From: Variovorax paradoxus_P
Lineage (GTDB): Bacteria > Pseudomonadota > Gammaproteobacteria > Burkholderiales > Burkholderiaceae_C
DNA length: 64,000 nt
Assembly (NCBI RefSeq): GCF_050627025.1
Contig: NZ_CP192472.1
Reading direction: 5' to 3' (one strand)
This document shows, piece after piece, positions 33,653-41,908 of the stretch. Both the position numbers and the translations under genes were made by a program. The first letter of the stretch is position 1. Each line of letters starts with the position of its first letter. The notes beneath the pieces are model-generated. The model did not search any database. It was given only the letters and a program-made list of their open reading frames with translations, and was not told where the DNA came from.

Positions 33653-34323
33653 AGCGGCCTGAAGGCTTGCTCAAGCGGCTTGCTTGCTTCTCTCCAGATA
33701 CAACCTCCGACAGGGCTTACATGGAACGCCAGACCTTGGCGCAGTTGGCGGGCTGGTTTGACCGCTGCACGGCATTCCGTCGCCGGATGTCAGGCGACGA
33801 GCTGGGCCTTCTCGTCGAGCATGTCTCCCGCCTCCGGGCGAGGGAGAAGACGGCGCGGAGCAAGCGGGCAGCAGAGAAGAAGGCCGATGAGTTCGCGGAA
33901 TTCTTCTATGGCCGGGACCATCGCAACTTCAGTGCAATCCGCGCAAGGCAGATCGTGATCGAAGAGGCGCGGCTCGACGAGGTTCCGCGCCCTACGGTCT
34001 GGACCCTCGGCTCCAGGCTTTGGTGTCTGTGGGTGCCGAAGGAAAGCTCCGCAACCGCATCTACCCACACGCTGAAGCTCATGGAGCTTGGCGGTCAACT
34101 GATTCGCGGCAGCTTGAGGAGCGCCGAGCACGCGGAGCCGCTGATCTCGGCATTCGCACAAGGTGTAGTCCTAGGGTTCTTCCGGCTCGCGAAGATTGAC
34201 ATCACCAATGCCTTGGAAGGCTTGGACGTCTGGCGGGGTTGCGAATTGGCCAGCATCTACGAAGTAGGAGTCGAGCACGGCCAGCGGATTCGCGCTCAGG
34301 GTGGGCGAAATCCGAGCCGGTAA
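33649..34323 (+). CDS. Hypothetical protein coupled to the small lipoprotein gene
   Basis: 224 residues, no signal peptide, mostly helical. A charged middle part (LRAREKTARSKRAAEKKADEF) suggests a coiled region; no known domain recognised. The ATG at 33649 has GGAAGG eight bases upstream and overlaps the stop of the 35-codon gene. A longer frame from 33427 is open but its upstream part is not protein-like. It is the last gene before the LysR gene, on the opposite strand, and the G+C rises again after it. Confidence 0.65.
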   Translation: MKRPEGLLKRLACFSPDTTSDRAYMERQTLAQLAGWFDRCTAFRRRMSGDELGLLVEHVSRLRAREKTARSKRAAEKKADEFAEFFYGRDHRNFSAIRARQIVIEEARLDEVPRPTVWTLGSRLWCLWVPKESSATASTHTLKLMELGGQLIRGSLRSAEHAEPLISAFAQGVVLGFFRLAKIDITNALEGLDVWRGCELASIYEVGVEHGQRIRAQGGRNPSR

Positions 34324-34355
34324 GTTGTCAGCAGTGCAGCGCCGCTCGCACTGCG

Positions 34356-35243
34356 CTATACCCCGGCCGCTCCCGCACGCGACCCCCTCCATCGAAAGCA
34401 GGCCTCCCGCACCTCATCAACCAGCGCCGACAGCGCCTCAGGCGCGGCGCCGCTCCCACCGCGCTGAATCACAAACCGCGCCGGCGGCAGCGCCGGCAAA
34501 AAACTCCCCACCGCAATGGCCTTCAGCCCCGGCGACATGCCCGACGGCGTCAGCACGGTAATGGCCAGCCCGGTAACAGCCGCCGCCGTCAACGCGCTCG
34601 ATCCCTGCGCGGTCAGCACAATCTGCCAGTTGGCCGCGCCATGGCCCGCCAGCGATGCCAGCGCGGCTTCGCGAAAAGGGCAGGGCTCCGAAAGAAAGGC
34701 GAGCGGAATCGGCCGCTCGGGGTCGAGCAGCGACTTTTCTGAAAACGCCCAGACGAGCGGTTCCATCCACAGGGTTTCGGTGTCGCTGCCGGAATCGCAC
34801 ACGGTGCCGACCATCAGGTCGAGCGAGCGTTCGCGCACCTGCCTCGCAAGCACGGTGCTGATGCCGCAGGTCACTTCCACATGCACGCCGGGCCTGCGGC
34901 TGCGAAAGCTCGCGAGCGCGGCAAACAGCCATTCGCTCGGAAACCCTTCAGAGCAGCCTAGGCGCAGCGTGGTCGGCGCATGGCGCGGCGCCGCAATCCT
35001 CGCGACGGCCTGCTGCTGCAGGCTGAGAATGCTCCTGGCATAGCTCAGCAGCACGCTGCCTTGCGCGGTGAGCTGCAGCGAGCGGGTGGTGCGCTCGAAC
35101 ACGCGGCAACCCAGCTGCTCTTCCAGCCGCTTGATCTGCGCGCTCACGGCCGATTGGGTCAGGTGCATGGCGTCGGCCGCGCGGGTCACGCTGGCGTGGT
35201 CGGCAACCGAGACAAAGGCACGCAGCAGTTGGGAGTCGAGCAT
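34356..35243 (-). CDS. LysR-family regulator beside azoreductase
   Basis: 295 residues. The N-terminal winged HTH is LLRAFVSVADHASVTRAADAMHLTQSAVSAQIKRLEEQLGCRVFERTTRSLQLT; the rest is the effector-binding half. It is divergent from the azoreductase gene at 35353, the standard layout for a LysR activator of its neighbour. Direct repeats in the gap (35254-35280) are candidate binding sites. The inducer is probably a quinone, azo compound or an aromatic electrophile, by analogy with azoR regulators. Confidence 0.9.
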   Translation of the reverse strand: MLDSQLLRAFVSVADHASVTRAADAMHLTQSAVSAQIKRLEEQLGCRVFERTTRSLQLTAQGSVLLSYARSILSLQQQAVARIAAPRHAPTTLRLGCSEGFPSEWLFAALASFRSRRPGVHVEVTCGISTVLARQVRERSLDLMVGTVCDSGSDTETLWMEPLVWAFSEKSLLDPERPIPLAFLSEPCPFREAALASLAGHGAANWQIVLTAQGSSALTAAAVTGLAITVLTPSGMSPGLKAIAVGSFLPALPPARFVIQRGGSGAAPEALSALVDEVREACFRWRGSRAGAAGV

Positions 35244-35253
35244 GGCGGTTCAG

Positions 35254-35280
35254 TGCAAATAGTTCTGAATGTCTGCAAAT
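35254..35280. promoter_or_regulatory. Direct repeats TGCAAAT in the LysR-azoR gap
   Basis: TGCAAAT occurs at 35254-35260 and again at 35274-35280, exactly 20 bases apart (about two helical turns), in the 109-bp divergent gap. Position suits binding by the LysR regulator. No classical T-N11-A palindrome is as clear. Confidence 0.4.
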
Positions 35281-35352
35281 TATGTTGCTTGTGTGCTTTG
35301 TGCGGGGTGCCTAGCCTCGGCTCACCGCAACCACTCACCCTGCACACACGCC

Positions 35353-35985
35353 ATGAAAGAACTGCTCTACATCGAAACGTCGCCCCGCAACGCGCGCTCT
35401 GCCAGCACCGAGGTGGCGGGCGCGTTCATCGACGAGGTGCGGCGCATGCACCCGCAGTGCCGCCTGACCACGCTGAACCCCTGGACGATGGATTTACCCG
35501 AGCTGTCGCAAGACATGCTCGACGCCAAGTACGCCGGCATCAACGGCGTGCCGCTCACCGCCGCGCAGCAAACGGCGTGGGACCAAGTGCGGCGCATTGC
35601 CGCGCCCTTTCACACGGCAGACCACATCGTGCTTGCGGTGCCGCTCTGGAACTTTGGCATTCCCTACAAGCTCAAGCAGCTGATCGACGTGGTCTCGCAC
35701 AAAGACGTGCTTTTTCGCTTCGACGCATTGGGCCTTTCGGGCATGCTGCAGACGCGCATGGCAACGGTGGTCTGCGCGCGGGGGCTCGACTATCCGCTGG
35801 GCAACGATGGCTCCGCGCACAAACTCGACTTTCAGCTGCCCTACATCGAGACATGGCTGCGCTTTATCGGGGTGCGCGAAGTGCGTTCGGTCGTCGTCGA
35901 AAAAACGCTGATGGGGCCCGAGGTCGATGCCGATGCAAGAGCCGCCGCAAAGCGCAGGGCCGTGGAGCTTGCCGAGGGGGTCTAA
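35353..35985 (+). CDS. azoR: FMN-dependent NADH-azoreductase (AzoR)
   Basis: 210 residues, flavodoxin-like fold of the AzoR/NQO family: LLYIETSPRNARSASTEVAGAFIDEV (phosphate-binding), AVPLWNFGIPYKLKQLIDVVSHKDVLFRF (the P-x-W-N-F motif) and CARGLDYP. It reduces quinones or azo dyes by two electrons using NADH and bound FMN, in the cytoplasm. No clear ribosome site before the ATG at 35353. Divergent from a LysR regulator, which probably controls it. Confidence 0.92.
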   Translation: MKELLYIETSPRNARSASTEVAGAFIDEVRRMHPQCRLTTLNPWTMDLPELSQDMLDAKYAGINGVPLTAAQQTAWDQVRRIAAPFHTADHIVLAVPLWNFGIPYKLKQLIDVVSHKDVLFRFDALGLSGMLQTRMATVVCARGLDYPLGNDGSAHKLDFQLPYIETWLRFIGVREVRSVVVEKTLMGPEVDADARAAAKRRAVELAEGV

Positions 35986-36039
35986 AGGTCTGAACGCCGG
36001 GCGGTTGCAGGGCCGCGCAGACTTTGACACCATGGCCGC

Positions 36040-36768
36040 ATGACCTACCAACTTCACTACTGGCCCACCATCCAGGGCCGAGGCGAATTCGTGCGGCTCG
36101 CGCTCGAGGCGGCCGGTGCAGACTATGTCGATGTGGCGCGGCTGCCCGAGTCGAAGGGCGGCGGCGAATCTGCATTGGGCGGCCGGCTCGACGACCCGGA
36201 GATCGTGCGCCCGGCGTTCGCGCCGCCGTTTCTCATCGACGGCGACATAGTCGTCGGGCAGACCGCGGCCATTCTGCTGTACCTCGGGCCGCGGCTGGGG
36301 CTTGCGGGCGTCGGCGAATCGGACGGGCTGTGGACGCACCAGCTGCAGCTCACCATTGCCGACGTGGTGGCCGAGGCGCACGACACGCACCACCCCATAT
36401 CCACCGGCGCCTACTACGAAGACCAGCGCGACGCGGCTGTGCAGCGGGCGCGGGCGTTCCGCGAAGAGCGCATTCCAAAATTCTTGAACTGGTTCGAGCG
36501 GGTGCTGCAGCGCAACCCCGCAGGGCCGGCGCACCTTGTGGGCGATGTGCTCACCTACGCCGACCTGTCGCTGTTCCAGCTGGTGGATGGGCTGCGCTAT
36601 GCGTTTCCCAAGGCTGCTGCAAGGGCGCTGGCCGACACGCCCCGGGTCGAGAAGCTGCACGACAACGTCAAGCGCCGCCAGCGGGTGCACGACTACCTGC
36701 AAAGCCCGCGCCGCATCGCGTTCAATGAAGACGGGATCTTCAGGCGCTATGCGGAGCTGGATGGCTGA
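36040..36768 (+). CDS. Glutathione S-transferase family protein
   Basis: 242 residues. The thioredoxin-like N-terminal domain is YQLHYWPTIQGRGEFVRLALEAAGADYVDV ... PPFLIDGDIVVGQTAAILLYLG (cis-Pro and the ESS/QTAA glutathione site), and the C-terminal helical domain has LTYADLSLFQLVDGLRYAFP. The tyrosine near residue 7 could be the catalytic residue. The substrate is unknown; neighbouring azoreductase suggests detoxification of electrophiles. It converges on rsmI, separated by only 2 bp of non-coding sequence. Confidence 0.88.
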   Translation: MTYQLHYWPTIQGRGEFVRLALEAAGADYVDVARLPESKGGGESALGGRLDDPEIVRPAFAPPFLIDGDIVVGQTAAILLYLGPRLGLAGVGESDGLWTHQLQLTIADVVAEAHDTHHPISTGAYYEDQRDAAVQRARAFREERIPKFLNWFERVLQRNPAGPAHLVGDVLTYADLSLFQLVDGLRYAFPKAAARALADTPRVEKLHDNVKRRQRVHDYLQSPRRIAFNEDGIFRRYAELDG

Positions 36769-36770
36769 GG

Positions 36771-37730
36771 TTATTCGGCGTCGCCAGCCGCGTCACCGTC
36801 GTTGCGAATGCGCAGCGCCGTTTCATACAGCGCATTGCGCGGCGCACCGCTGATCTCGGCCGCCAGGCGCACGGCGGTTTTTACCGGCAGTTCGGCCAGC
36901 AGCAGCCGCAGCACGCGTTCTCCCTCGGCGCCGTCGTCGCCGGCCACTGCCATGGGGTGCAGCACCAGCGCGAATTCGCCGCGCGTGCGGTCGCGGCCGG
37001 CCGCAAACCAGTCGGGCAGGGCGTTGGCGGGCACGGTCGCTATTTCTTCGAATTGCTTGGTGAGCTCGCGCCCGACGGTGACGTGGCGCTCGCCCAGCAC
37101 CGCAAGCGCGCGGGCCAAAGCCTCGATGCGGTGCGGGGCCTCCAGCAGCACCACGGCGCGGGGCTCTTGCGCAAGCGCCTGCACGGCGGTGTCGCGCTCG
37201 CCTGCCTTGCTCGGCAGAAAGCCCGCAAACACGAAGGCGCTGCTCGCGTTGCCGTCGCTGCCGTCAGCCACCAGGCCGGCCGCACCGATGAGCGTGGTCA
37301 CGCTGCTGGCGCCCGGCAGGGGCAGCACGCGCTGGCCGGCCGCGCGCACGGCAGCCACCAGCCGCGCGCCGGGGTCGCTTACGCCGGGCGTGCCGGCGTC
37401 GCTCACGTAGGCAATGCGTTCACCCTGGGCAAGCCGTGCGGCCACGGCCTGCGCGGCCTCGGCCTCGTTGTGCTGGTGCACGGCCAGCAGCTGGGCGTTG
37501 GGCCGGTCGATGCCGTAGGCGCGCAGCAGGCTTTGGGTGTGGCGCGTGTCCTCGCAGGCCACGGCGTCGACAAGCTGCAGCACATGCAGCGCGCGCAGGG
37601 TGATGTCGGCCAGGTTGCCGATGGGCGTGGCCACCACGTAGAGCGTGCCCTGCGGATAATGCTGCGCACCCGAGGCATCGCGCGCTGCCGCAAGAGCGGC
37701 GCCGAAGGTGGCGGGGGCGAGTGAAGCCAA
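36771..37730 (-). CDS. rsmI: RsmI, 16S rRNA 2'-O-methyltransferase (C1402)
   Basis: 319 residues of the tetrapyrrole methylase fold: LYVVATPIGNLADITLRALHVLQLVDAVACEDTRHTQSLLRAYGI, VSDAGTPGVSDPGARLV and PLPGASSVTTLIGAAGL are RsmI hallmarks. It methylates the ribose of cytidine 1402 in 16S rRNA. The start is a TTG at 37730, with GGAGA seven bases upstream; no ATG or GTG fits. About 20 extra residues precede the core. It is divergent from yraN, the neighbour it has in many proteobacteria (rsmI-yraN-diaA-dolP). Confidence 0.95.
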   Translation of the reverse strand: MASLAPATFGAALAAARDASGAQHYPQGTLYVVATPIGNLADITLRALHVLQLVDAVACEDTRHTQSLLRAYGIDRPNAQLLAVHQHNEAEAAQAVAARLAQGERIAYVSDAGTPGVSDPGARLVAAVRAAGQRVLPLPGASSVTTLIGAAGLVADGSDGNASSAFVFAGFLPSKAGERDTAVQALAQEPRAVVLLEAPHRIEALARALAVLGERHVTVGRELTKQFEEIATVPANALPDWFAAGRDRTRGEFALVLHPMAVAGDDGAEGERVLRLLLAELPVKTAVRLAAEISGAPRNALYETALRIRNDGDAAGDAE

Positions 37731-37775
37731 TGGGTTTCTCCGAAGAAGCAAAAAAATAGCCGGCAGGGAGCAAGC

Positions 37776-38141
37776 ATGAAAACCATCACGACGAAGCATC
37801 GGGGCGATGCGGCGGAAGACGCCGCGCTCGACCATCTTCAAAATGCCGGCCTGGCGCTGGTTGCCCGCAATTATCGAACGCCCGGGCGCGGCGGCGGCGA
37901 GATCGACCTGATCATGCGCGATGCGCGGGACGGAACGCTGGTGTTCGTCGAGGTTCGCCAGCGCAGCACGGGCTCGCATGGCGGTGCCGGCGGCAGCATT
38001 ACGGGCGTGAAGCAGCGGCGCATCATTTTTGCCGCGCGGCACTACCTGAACGGGCTGCGCACGCTGCCGCCATGCCGCTTCGACGTGGTGCTGGTCGAAG
38101 AGCGCATTACCTGGCTGCAGGGAGCGTTCGACGCGGGCTAG
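37776..38141 (+). CDS. yraN: YraN-family protein (UPF0102)
   Basis: 121 residues: HRGDAAEDAALDHLQNAGLALVARNYRTPGRGGGEIDLIMRDA ... LVFVEVRQRS. This is a small endonuclease-like fold (restriction-type core with D-L-I and E-V-R), found across bacteria near rsmI. Function is unknown in most species. It begins 45 bp from the divergent rsmI start and lies 92 bp before the SIS-domain gene. Confidence 0.93.
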   Translation: MKTITTKHRGDAAEDAALDHLQNAGLALVARNYRTPGRGGGEIDLIMRDARDGTLVFVEVRQRSTGSHGGAGGSITGVKQRRIIFAARHYLNGLRTLPPCRFDVVLVEERITWLQGAFDAG

Positions 38142-38233
38142 CGTCTTTGGCGGCGGGGCGGGAACTCGGCGCCCGGGGGAGGCTCCACACCGCAAACGTC
38201 TTGTTTCATTGCCCCCCGGTATCATCCCGCCCC

Positions 38234-38878
38234 ATGCTCGAGCAACGGATTCAGCAACATTTCATCGATAGCGCCGACCTTAAATACCAGGCCGGCCCAG
38301 TCCTCAGCAAACCCATATCGCAAGCCATGCAGGCCATCCTGGCGTGCGTGACGAGCGGCGGCAAGGTGCTGGCCTGCGGTGCGGGCGTGTCGGGCCTGCT
38401 TGCGGCGCAGTTCGCGGCGCAGTTTGTGGGCCGCTTCGAACGCGAGCGGCCCGAGCTGGGCGCCATTGCGCTGCCCGGCGACAGCACCGACCCCGCGGCC
38501 GACAGCGCCAACGCAATAGACGCCGACCGCTTTGCCCGCCAGGTGCGCGCGCTTGGCCAGGCCGGCGACGTGCTGCTTGCCATCAGCGCCAGCGGGCACT
38601 CGGCGGCGGTTTTGGCTGCGGTGCTGGCTGCGCATGAGCGCGACATGACGGTGGTGGCGCTGCTCGGCAATGCCAGCATCGGCCAGCCGGCCCCGCCCGC
38701 CGCGGGCAGCACCGGCACCGGCGGCGCCATCGGGCGCGCGCTGCGCGAAACTGATGTTCAGATTGGTGTGTCGCACGAGCGTGCGGCACGCATCCACGAA
38801 GTCCACCTGCTCGCACTGCATTGCCTGTGCGACGGCGTGGATGCCCAGCTACTCGGAGAACAGGAAGCTTCCACATGA
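38234..38878 (+). CDS. diaA: SIS-domain protein, DiaA/GmhA-like
   Basis: 214 residues. The sugar isomerase domain has ILACVTSGGKVLACGAGVSGLLAAQFAAQFVGRFERERPELGAIALPGD and LLAISASGHSAAVLAAV (the S-x-S-G phosphate-binding loop), then VGVSHERAARIHEVHLLALHCLCDGVD-type ending. Position after yraN and before a dolP-like gene matches E. coli, where this gene is DiaA, an initiator of DnaA assembly. It could also be a phosphoheptose isomerase. Its TGA overlaps the next ATG. Confidence 0.85.
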   Translation: MLEQRIQQHFIDSADLKYQAGPVLSKPISQAMQAILACVTSGGKVLACGAGVSGLLAAQFAAQFVGRFERERPELGAIALPGDSTDPAADSANAIDADRFARQVRALGQAGDVLLAISASGHSAAVLAAVLAAHERDMTVVALLGNASIGQPAPPAAGSTGTGGAIGRALRETDVQIGVSHERAARIHEVHLLALHCLCDGVDAQLLGEQEAST

Positions 38879-39645
38879 CGACGACACCATTCCAACGCCT
38901 CGCCATTGCATTCGCCTCGGGAGCCGTGCTGGTTGCCGGGCTTTCCGGCTGCGTGCCGCTTGTGGTGGGCGGCGCGGCCGCAATGGGCGTGGGCATGGTG
39001 GCAACCGACCGCCGCAGCTCCGGCGCCCAGCTGGACGACCAGGGCATCGAGCTGCGCGCAGCGGCCCGCGTGCGCGAGATTGCCAACGACAACATGTACG
39101 TGAGCGTGACCAGCTACAACCGCCAGGTGCTGCTGACGGGCGCCGTGGGCAACGAGGCCGACCGCCGCCGCGTCGAAGAGGTGGTGCAGCGCGTGGACAA
39201 CGTGCGCACGGTGGTCAACGAGCTCACCATCGGCCAGCCCAGCACCTTCCAGGACCGCTCGAACGATGTATTCATCAGCGGCAAGGTCAAGGCATCGCTG
39301 CTCGACGCCAAGGACATCTTCGCCAATTCGTTCAAGGTGGTTACCGAACGCGGCGTGGTCTACCTGATGGGCATTGCCACGCGCCGCGAGACCGACCGCG
39401 CAACCGAAATCACCCGCGGCATTGCCGGTGTGCAAAAGGTGGTGCGCGTGGTCGAGATCGTGAGCGAGGCCGAGCTGGCCAGCCAGGCCCAGCGCGGCGG
39501 CACGGGTGCTGCGCCTGCGCCGGCACCCACCTCGGTGGCTCCGGCGCCTTCTTCTTCGTCGTCTTCGCGCGTGCCGCTGCCGCCGATGGAGCCGCTGCCG
39601 CCGGCCGGCCAGCCGGGCGCCGTAACCACTACGCCCGTGCGCTGA
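38875..39645 (+). CDS. dolP: BON-domain outer-membrane lipoprotein, DolP-like
   Basis: 256 residues. A signal peptide ends in a lipobox (VAGLSGCVPL), then a Gly-rich stretch, and two BON domains: LRAAARVREIANDNMYVSVTSYNRQVLLTGAV and VKASLLDAKDIFANSFKVVTERGVVYLMG. A Pro/Ser-rich tail ends the protein, longer than in E. coli DolP (YraP), which supports outer-membrane integrity and BAM function. The start overlaps diaA (ATGA). Ends before a strong terminator. Confidence 0.9.
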   Translation: MTTTPFQRLAIAFASGAVLVAGLSGCVPLVVGGAAAMGVGMVATDRRSSGAQLDDQGIELRAAARVREIANDNMYVSVTSYNRQVLLTGAVGNEADRRRVEEVVQRVDNVRTVVNELTIGQPSTFQDRSNDVFISGKVKASLLDAKDIFANSFKVVTERGVVYLMGIATRRETDRATEITRGIAGVQKVVRVVEIVSEAELASQAQRGGTGAAPAPAPTSVAPAPSSSSSSRVPLPPMEPLPPAGQPGAVTTTPVR

Positions 39646-39674
39646 TCTCTGGCCAGCGCCAGGCCAGGCAAAAC

Positions 39675-39702
39675 AAAAAGCCCGCTTGCGCGGGCTTTTT
39701 TT
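39675..39702. terminator. Bidirectional intrinsic terminator
   Basis: An 11-bp stem around GCCCGC-TTGC-GCGGGC with an A run on one side and a T run on the other. It lies between the convergent dolP-like gene and the dehydrogenase gene, whose stop codon falls in the T run. Confidence 0.92.
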
Positions 39703-40609
39703 ATTTGAGCCGGATGATCAGGCTCGACGTGTCCCACCGGCTGCCGCCGGCTTGCTGCACGTCGGCATAAAACTGGTCGACCAGCGCGGTAACCGGCACG
39801 CGCGAGCCGTTGCGCTTGGCTTCGTCGAGCACCAGGCCCAGGTCCTTGCGCATCCAGTCGACCGCAAAGCCATAGTCGAACTTGCCTTCGATCATGGTCT
39901 TGCCGCGGTTGTCCATTTGCCAGCTTTGCGCGGCGCCCTTGCCAATCACTTCGAGCACCGCCTTCATGTCGAGGCCGGCGCGCTGGCCGAATGCAATGGC
40001 TTCAGATAGGCCCTGCACCAGGCCGGCAATGGCAATCTGGTTGACCATTTTTGCAAGCTGGCCGGCACCGCTGGCGCCCAGCAGGGTAACGGCGCGCGCA
40101 AAGGCGTTGATGACCGGCTTGACGCGCTCGAAGCTCGCCTTGTCTCCGCCGCACATCACGGTAAGCGCGCCGTTCTGCGCGCCGGCCTGGCCGCCGGAAA
40201 CCGGGGCGTCGATGAAGTGCAGGCCCAGCGCCTGTGCCGCGCTCGAAAGCTCGCGCGCCACGTCGGCTGACGCAGTGGTGTGGTCGACAAACACGGCGCC
40301 TTTCTTCATGCTTGCGAAGGCGCCATTGGGGCCCAGCACCACGGAGCGCAGGTCGTCGTCGTTGCCCACGCAGCTGAAGACGATGTCGGCGCCGGCAGCG
40401 GCGTCGCGCGGCGTTGCGGCGAAGCGGCCCGGCGGGCCGAATTCGGCAACCCAGGCTTCGGCCTTTGCGGGCGTGCGGTTGTACACGGTAACGTTGTGGC
40501 CGGCCTTGGCCAGGTGGCCGGCCATCGGCCCGCCCATGACGCCAAGGCCCAGAAAGGCCACCGTCTGCGCGGGGGTGGATTCGTAGGTTCGGGTGTTGAT
40601 GCTGCTCAT
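39701..40609 (-). CDS. NAD(P)-dependent beta-hydroxyacid dehydrogenase
   Basis: 302 residues of the 3-hydroxyisobutyrate dehydrogenase family: VAFLGLGVMGGPMAGHLAKAGH (GxGxMGxxM dinucleotide site), FIDAPVSGGQAGA (substrate loop), GQLAKMVNQIAIAGLVQGLSEAI (catalytic Lys in the K-x-x-N motif). Substrate could be 3-hydroxyisobutyrate, tartronate semialdehyde or another beta-hydroxyacid. It begins at the ATG at 40609; a TTG at 40615 is possible. Stands alone between the terminator and a multi-hairpin repeat. Confidence 0.88.
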   Translation of the reverse strand: MSSINTRTYESTPAQTVAFLGLGVMGGPMAGHLAKAGHNVTVYNRTPAKAEAWVAEFGPPGRFAATPRDAAAGADIVFSCVGNDDDLRSVVLGPNGAFASMKKGAVFVDHTTASADVARELSSAAQALGLHFIDAPVSGGQAGAQNGALTVMCGGDKASFERVKPVINAFARAVTLLGASGAGQLAKMVNQIAIAGLVQGLSEAIAFGQRAGLDMKAVLEVIGKGAAQSWQMDNRGKTMIEGKFDYGFAVDWMRKDLGLVLDEAKRNGSRVPVTALVDQFYADVQQAGGSRWDTSSLIIRLK

Positions 40610-40656
40610 GGGCAAGAGCTTAAAGCCAATGAGCGGCCTTCGTCTCGCAGCGGATT

Positions 40657-40744
40657 CACCCAGCGCACCCGCGGAACCGGCTTTGCCGGGCCGCTGGGTG
40701 CGCCCCCTAGTGGGGGGAGGCGCCGAAGGCGCTTCGGGGGGCGT
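40657..40744. repeat. G/C-rich multi-hairpin repeat element
   Basis: Three adjoining palindromes: ACCCAGCG ... CGCTGGGT, then CCCCCTAGTGGGGG, then CCGAAGGCGCTTCGG. I recognise this combination as a dispersed intergenic repeat of Comamonadaceae genomes (from memory, not checked). It fills the gap between pilU and the dehydrogenase gene and may also end the pilU transcript. Confidence 0.6.
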
Positions 40745-41881
40745 CTAAACAATCGCGAAATGCTCCGTGCCGGCTGAAAGATCGGAGCTGCGCGCACGCT
40801 GGCTGTTGAGCTTGATCTGCAGCCGCAGGTCGTTGGCCGAGTCGGCGTTGCGAATCGCGTCTTCAAAGGTGATCGAGTGGCTTTCGAAAAGGTCGAACAG
40901 CGCCTGGTCGAAGGTCTGCATGCCGAGGTTCCGGCTCTTCTTCATGATCTCCTTGATCTCGCCCACTTCGCCCTTGAAGATCAGGTCCGAGACAAGCGGC
41001 GTGTTCAGCAGCACTTCGACTGCGGCAACGCGGCCCAGGCCGTCTTCGGTAGGAATCAGGCGCTGCGAAACCAGCGAACGCAGGTTCAGCGACAAGTCCA
41101 TCAGCAGCTGTGCGCGGCGTTCTTCGGGAAAGAAGTTGATGATCCGGTCCAGCGCCTGGTTGGCGCTGTTGGCGTGCAGCGTGGCCATGCAAAGGTGGCC
41201 GGTTTCGGCAAAAGCCACGGCATGCTCCATGGTTTCGCGGTCGCGAATTTCGCCCATCAAGATCACGTCGGGCGCCTGGCGCAGCGTGTTCTTGAGCGCA
41301 GCCTCCCAGCTGTCGGTGTCAATGCCCACTTCGCGCTGGGTTACCACGCAGTTCTTGTGCGGGTGCACAAACTCCACCGGGTCTTCCACCGTAACGATGT
41401 GGCCGTAGGAGTTTTCGTTGCGCCAGTCGATCATGGCCGCCAGCGTGGTCGACTTGCCCGAGCCCGTGGCGCCCACCATGATGGTGAGGCCGCGCTTGGT
41501 CATCGACACGTCCTTCAGCACCTGCGGCATGCCCAGGCCGTCAATGGTCGGCAGCTTGGCCGGAATGGTCCGCAGCACCATGCCCACCTTGCCCTGCTGC
41601 ACGAACGCGTTCACGCGAAAGCGGCCAATGCCGGTGGGGGAGATTGCAAAGTTGCACTCCTTGGTGCGCTCGAACTCGGCCGTTTGCCGGTCGTTCATGA
41701 CCGAGCGCGTGAGCGCCAGCGTGTGCTGCGCGCCCAACGCCTGCTGCGACACCTTGGTCACCTTGCCGTCGACCTTGATGGCGGGCGGAAAGTCCGCGGT
41801 TATGAACAAGTCGCTGCCGTTGCGGCTCACCATGAGCTTGAGCAGGTCGTTGATGAACTGGCTGGCTTGATCGCGTTCCAT
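40745..41881 (-). CDS. pilU: PilU, twitching-motility ATPase
   Basis: 378 residues of the type II/IV secretion ATPase family, PilT-like. Motifs are in order: Walker A GATGSGKST, Asp box VTVEDPVEF, Walker B LMGEIRDRETM, His box TGHLCMATLHANSANQALDRI. The ending residues and IPTEDGLGRVAAVEVLLNTP are PilU-like. It powers retraction of type IV pili together with PilT in the cytoplasm at the inner membrane. It follows pilT after 27 bp; the ATG at 41881 is clear. Confidence 0.95.
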   Translation of the reverse strand: MERDQASQFINDLLKLMVSRNGSDLFITADFPPAIKVDGKVTKVSQQALGAQHTLALTRSVMNDRQTAEFERTKECNFAISPTGIGRFRVNAFVQQGKVGMVLRTIPAKLPTIDGLGMPQVLKDVSMTKRGLTIMVGATGSGKSTTLAAMIDWRNENSYGHIVTVEDPVEFVHPHKNCVVTQREVGIDTDSWEAALKNTLRQAPDVILMGEIRDRETMEHAVAFAETGHLCMATLHANSANQALDRIINFFPEERRAQLLMDLSLNLRSLVSQRLIPTEDGLGRVAAVEVLLNTPLVSDLIFKGEVGEIKEIMKKSRNLGMQTFDQALFDLFESHSITFEDAIRNADSANDLRLQIKLNSQRARSSDLSAGTEHFAIV

Positions 41882-41908
41882 GATGTCGGTGCTCCGAAGG
41901 GCTGTGGA

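Noticed and set aside
26300..34360. A second copy of the tRNA-Arg 3' end as right attachment site of the island
   Set aside because: I looked for the terminal CCTGGCGGCGGGACCA and close variants near the right edge of the low-G+C block and did not find one by eye.
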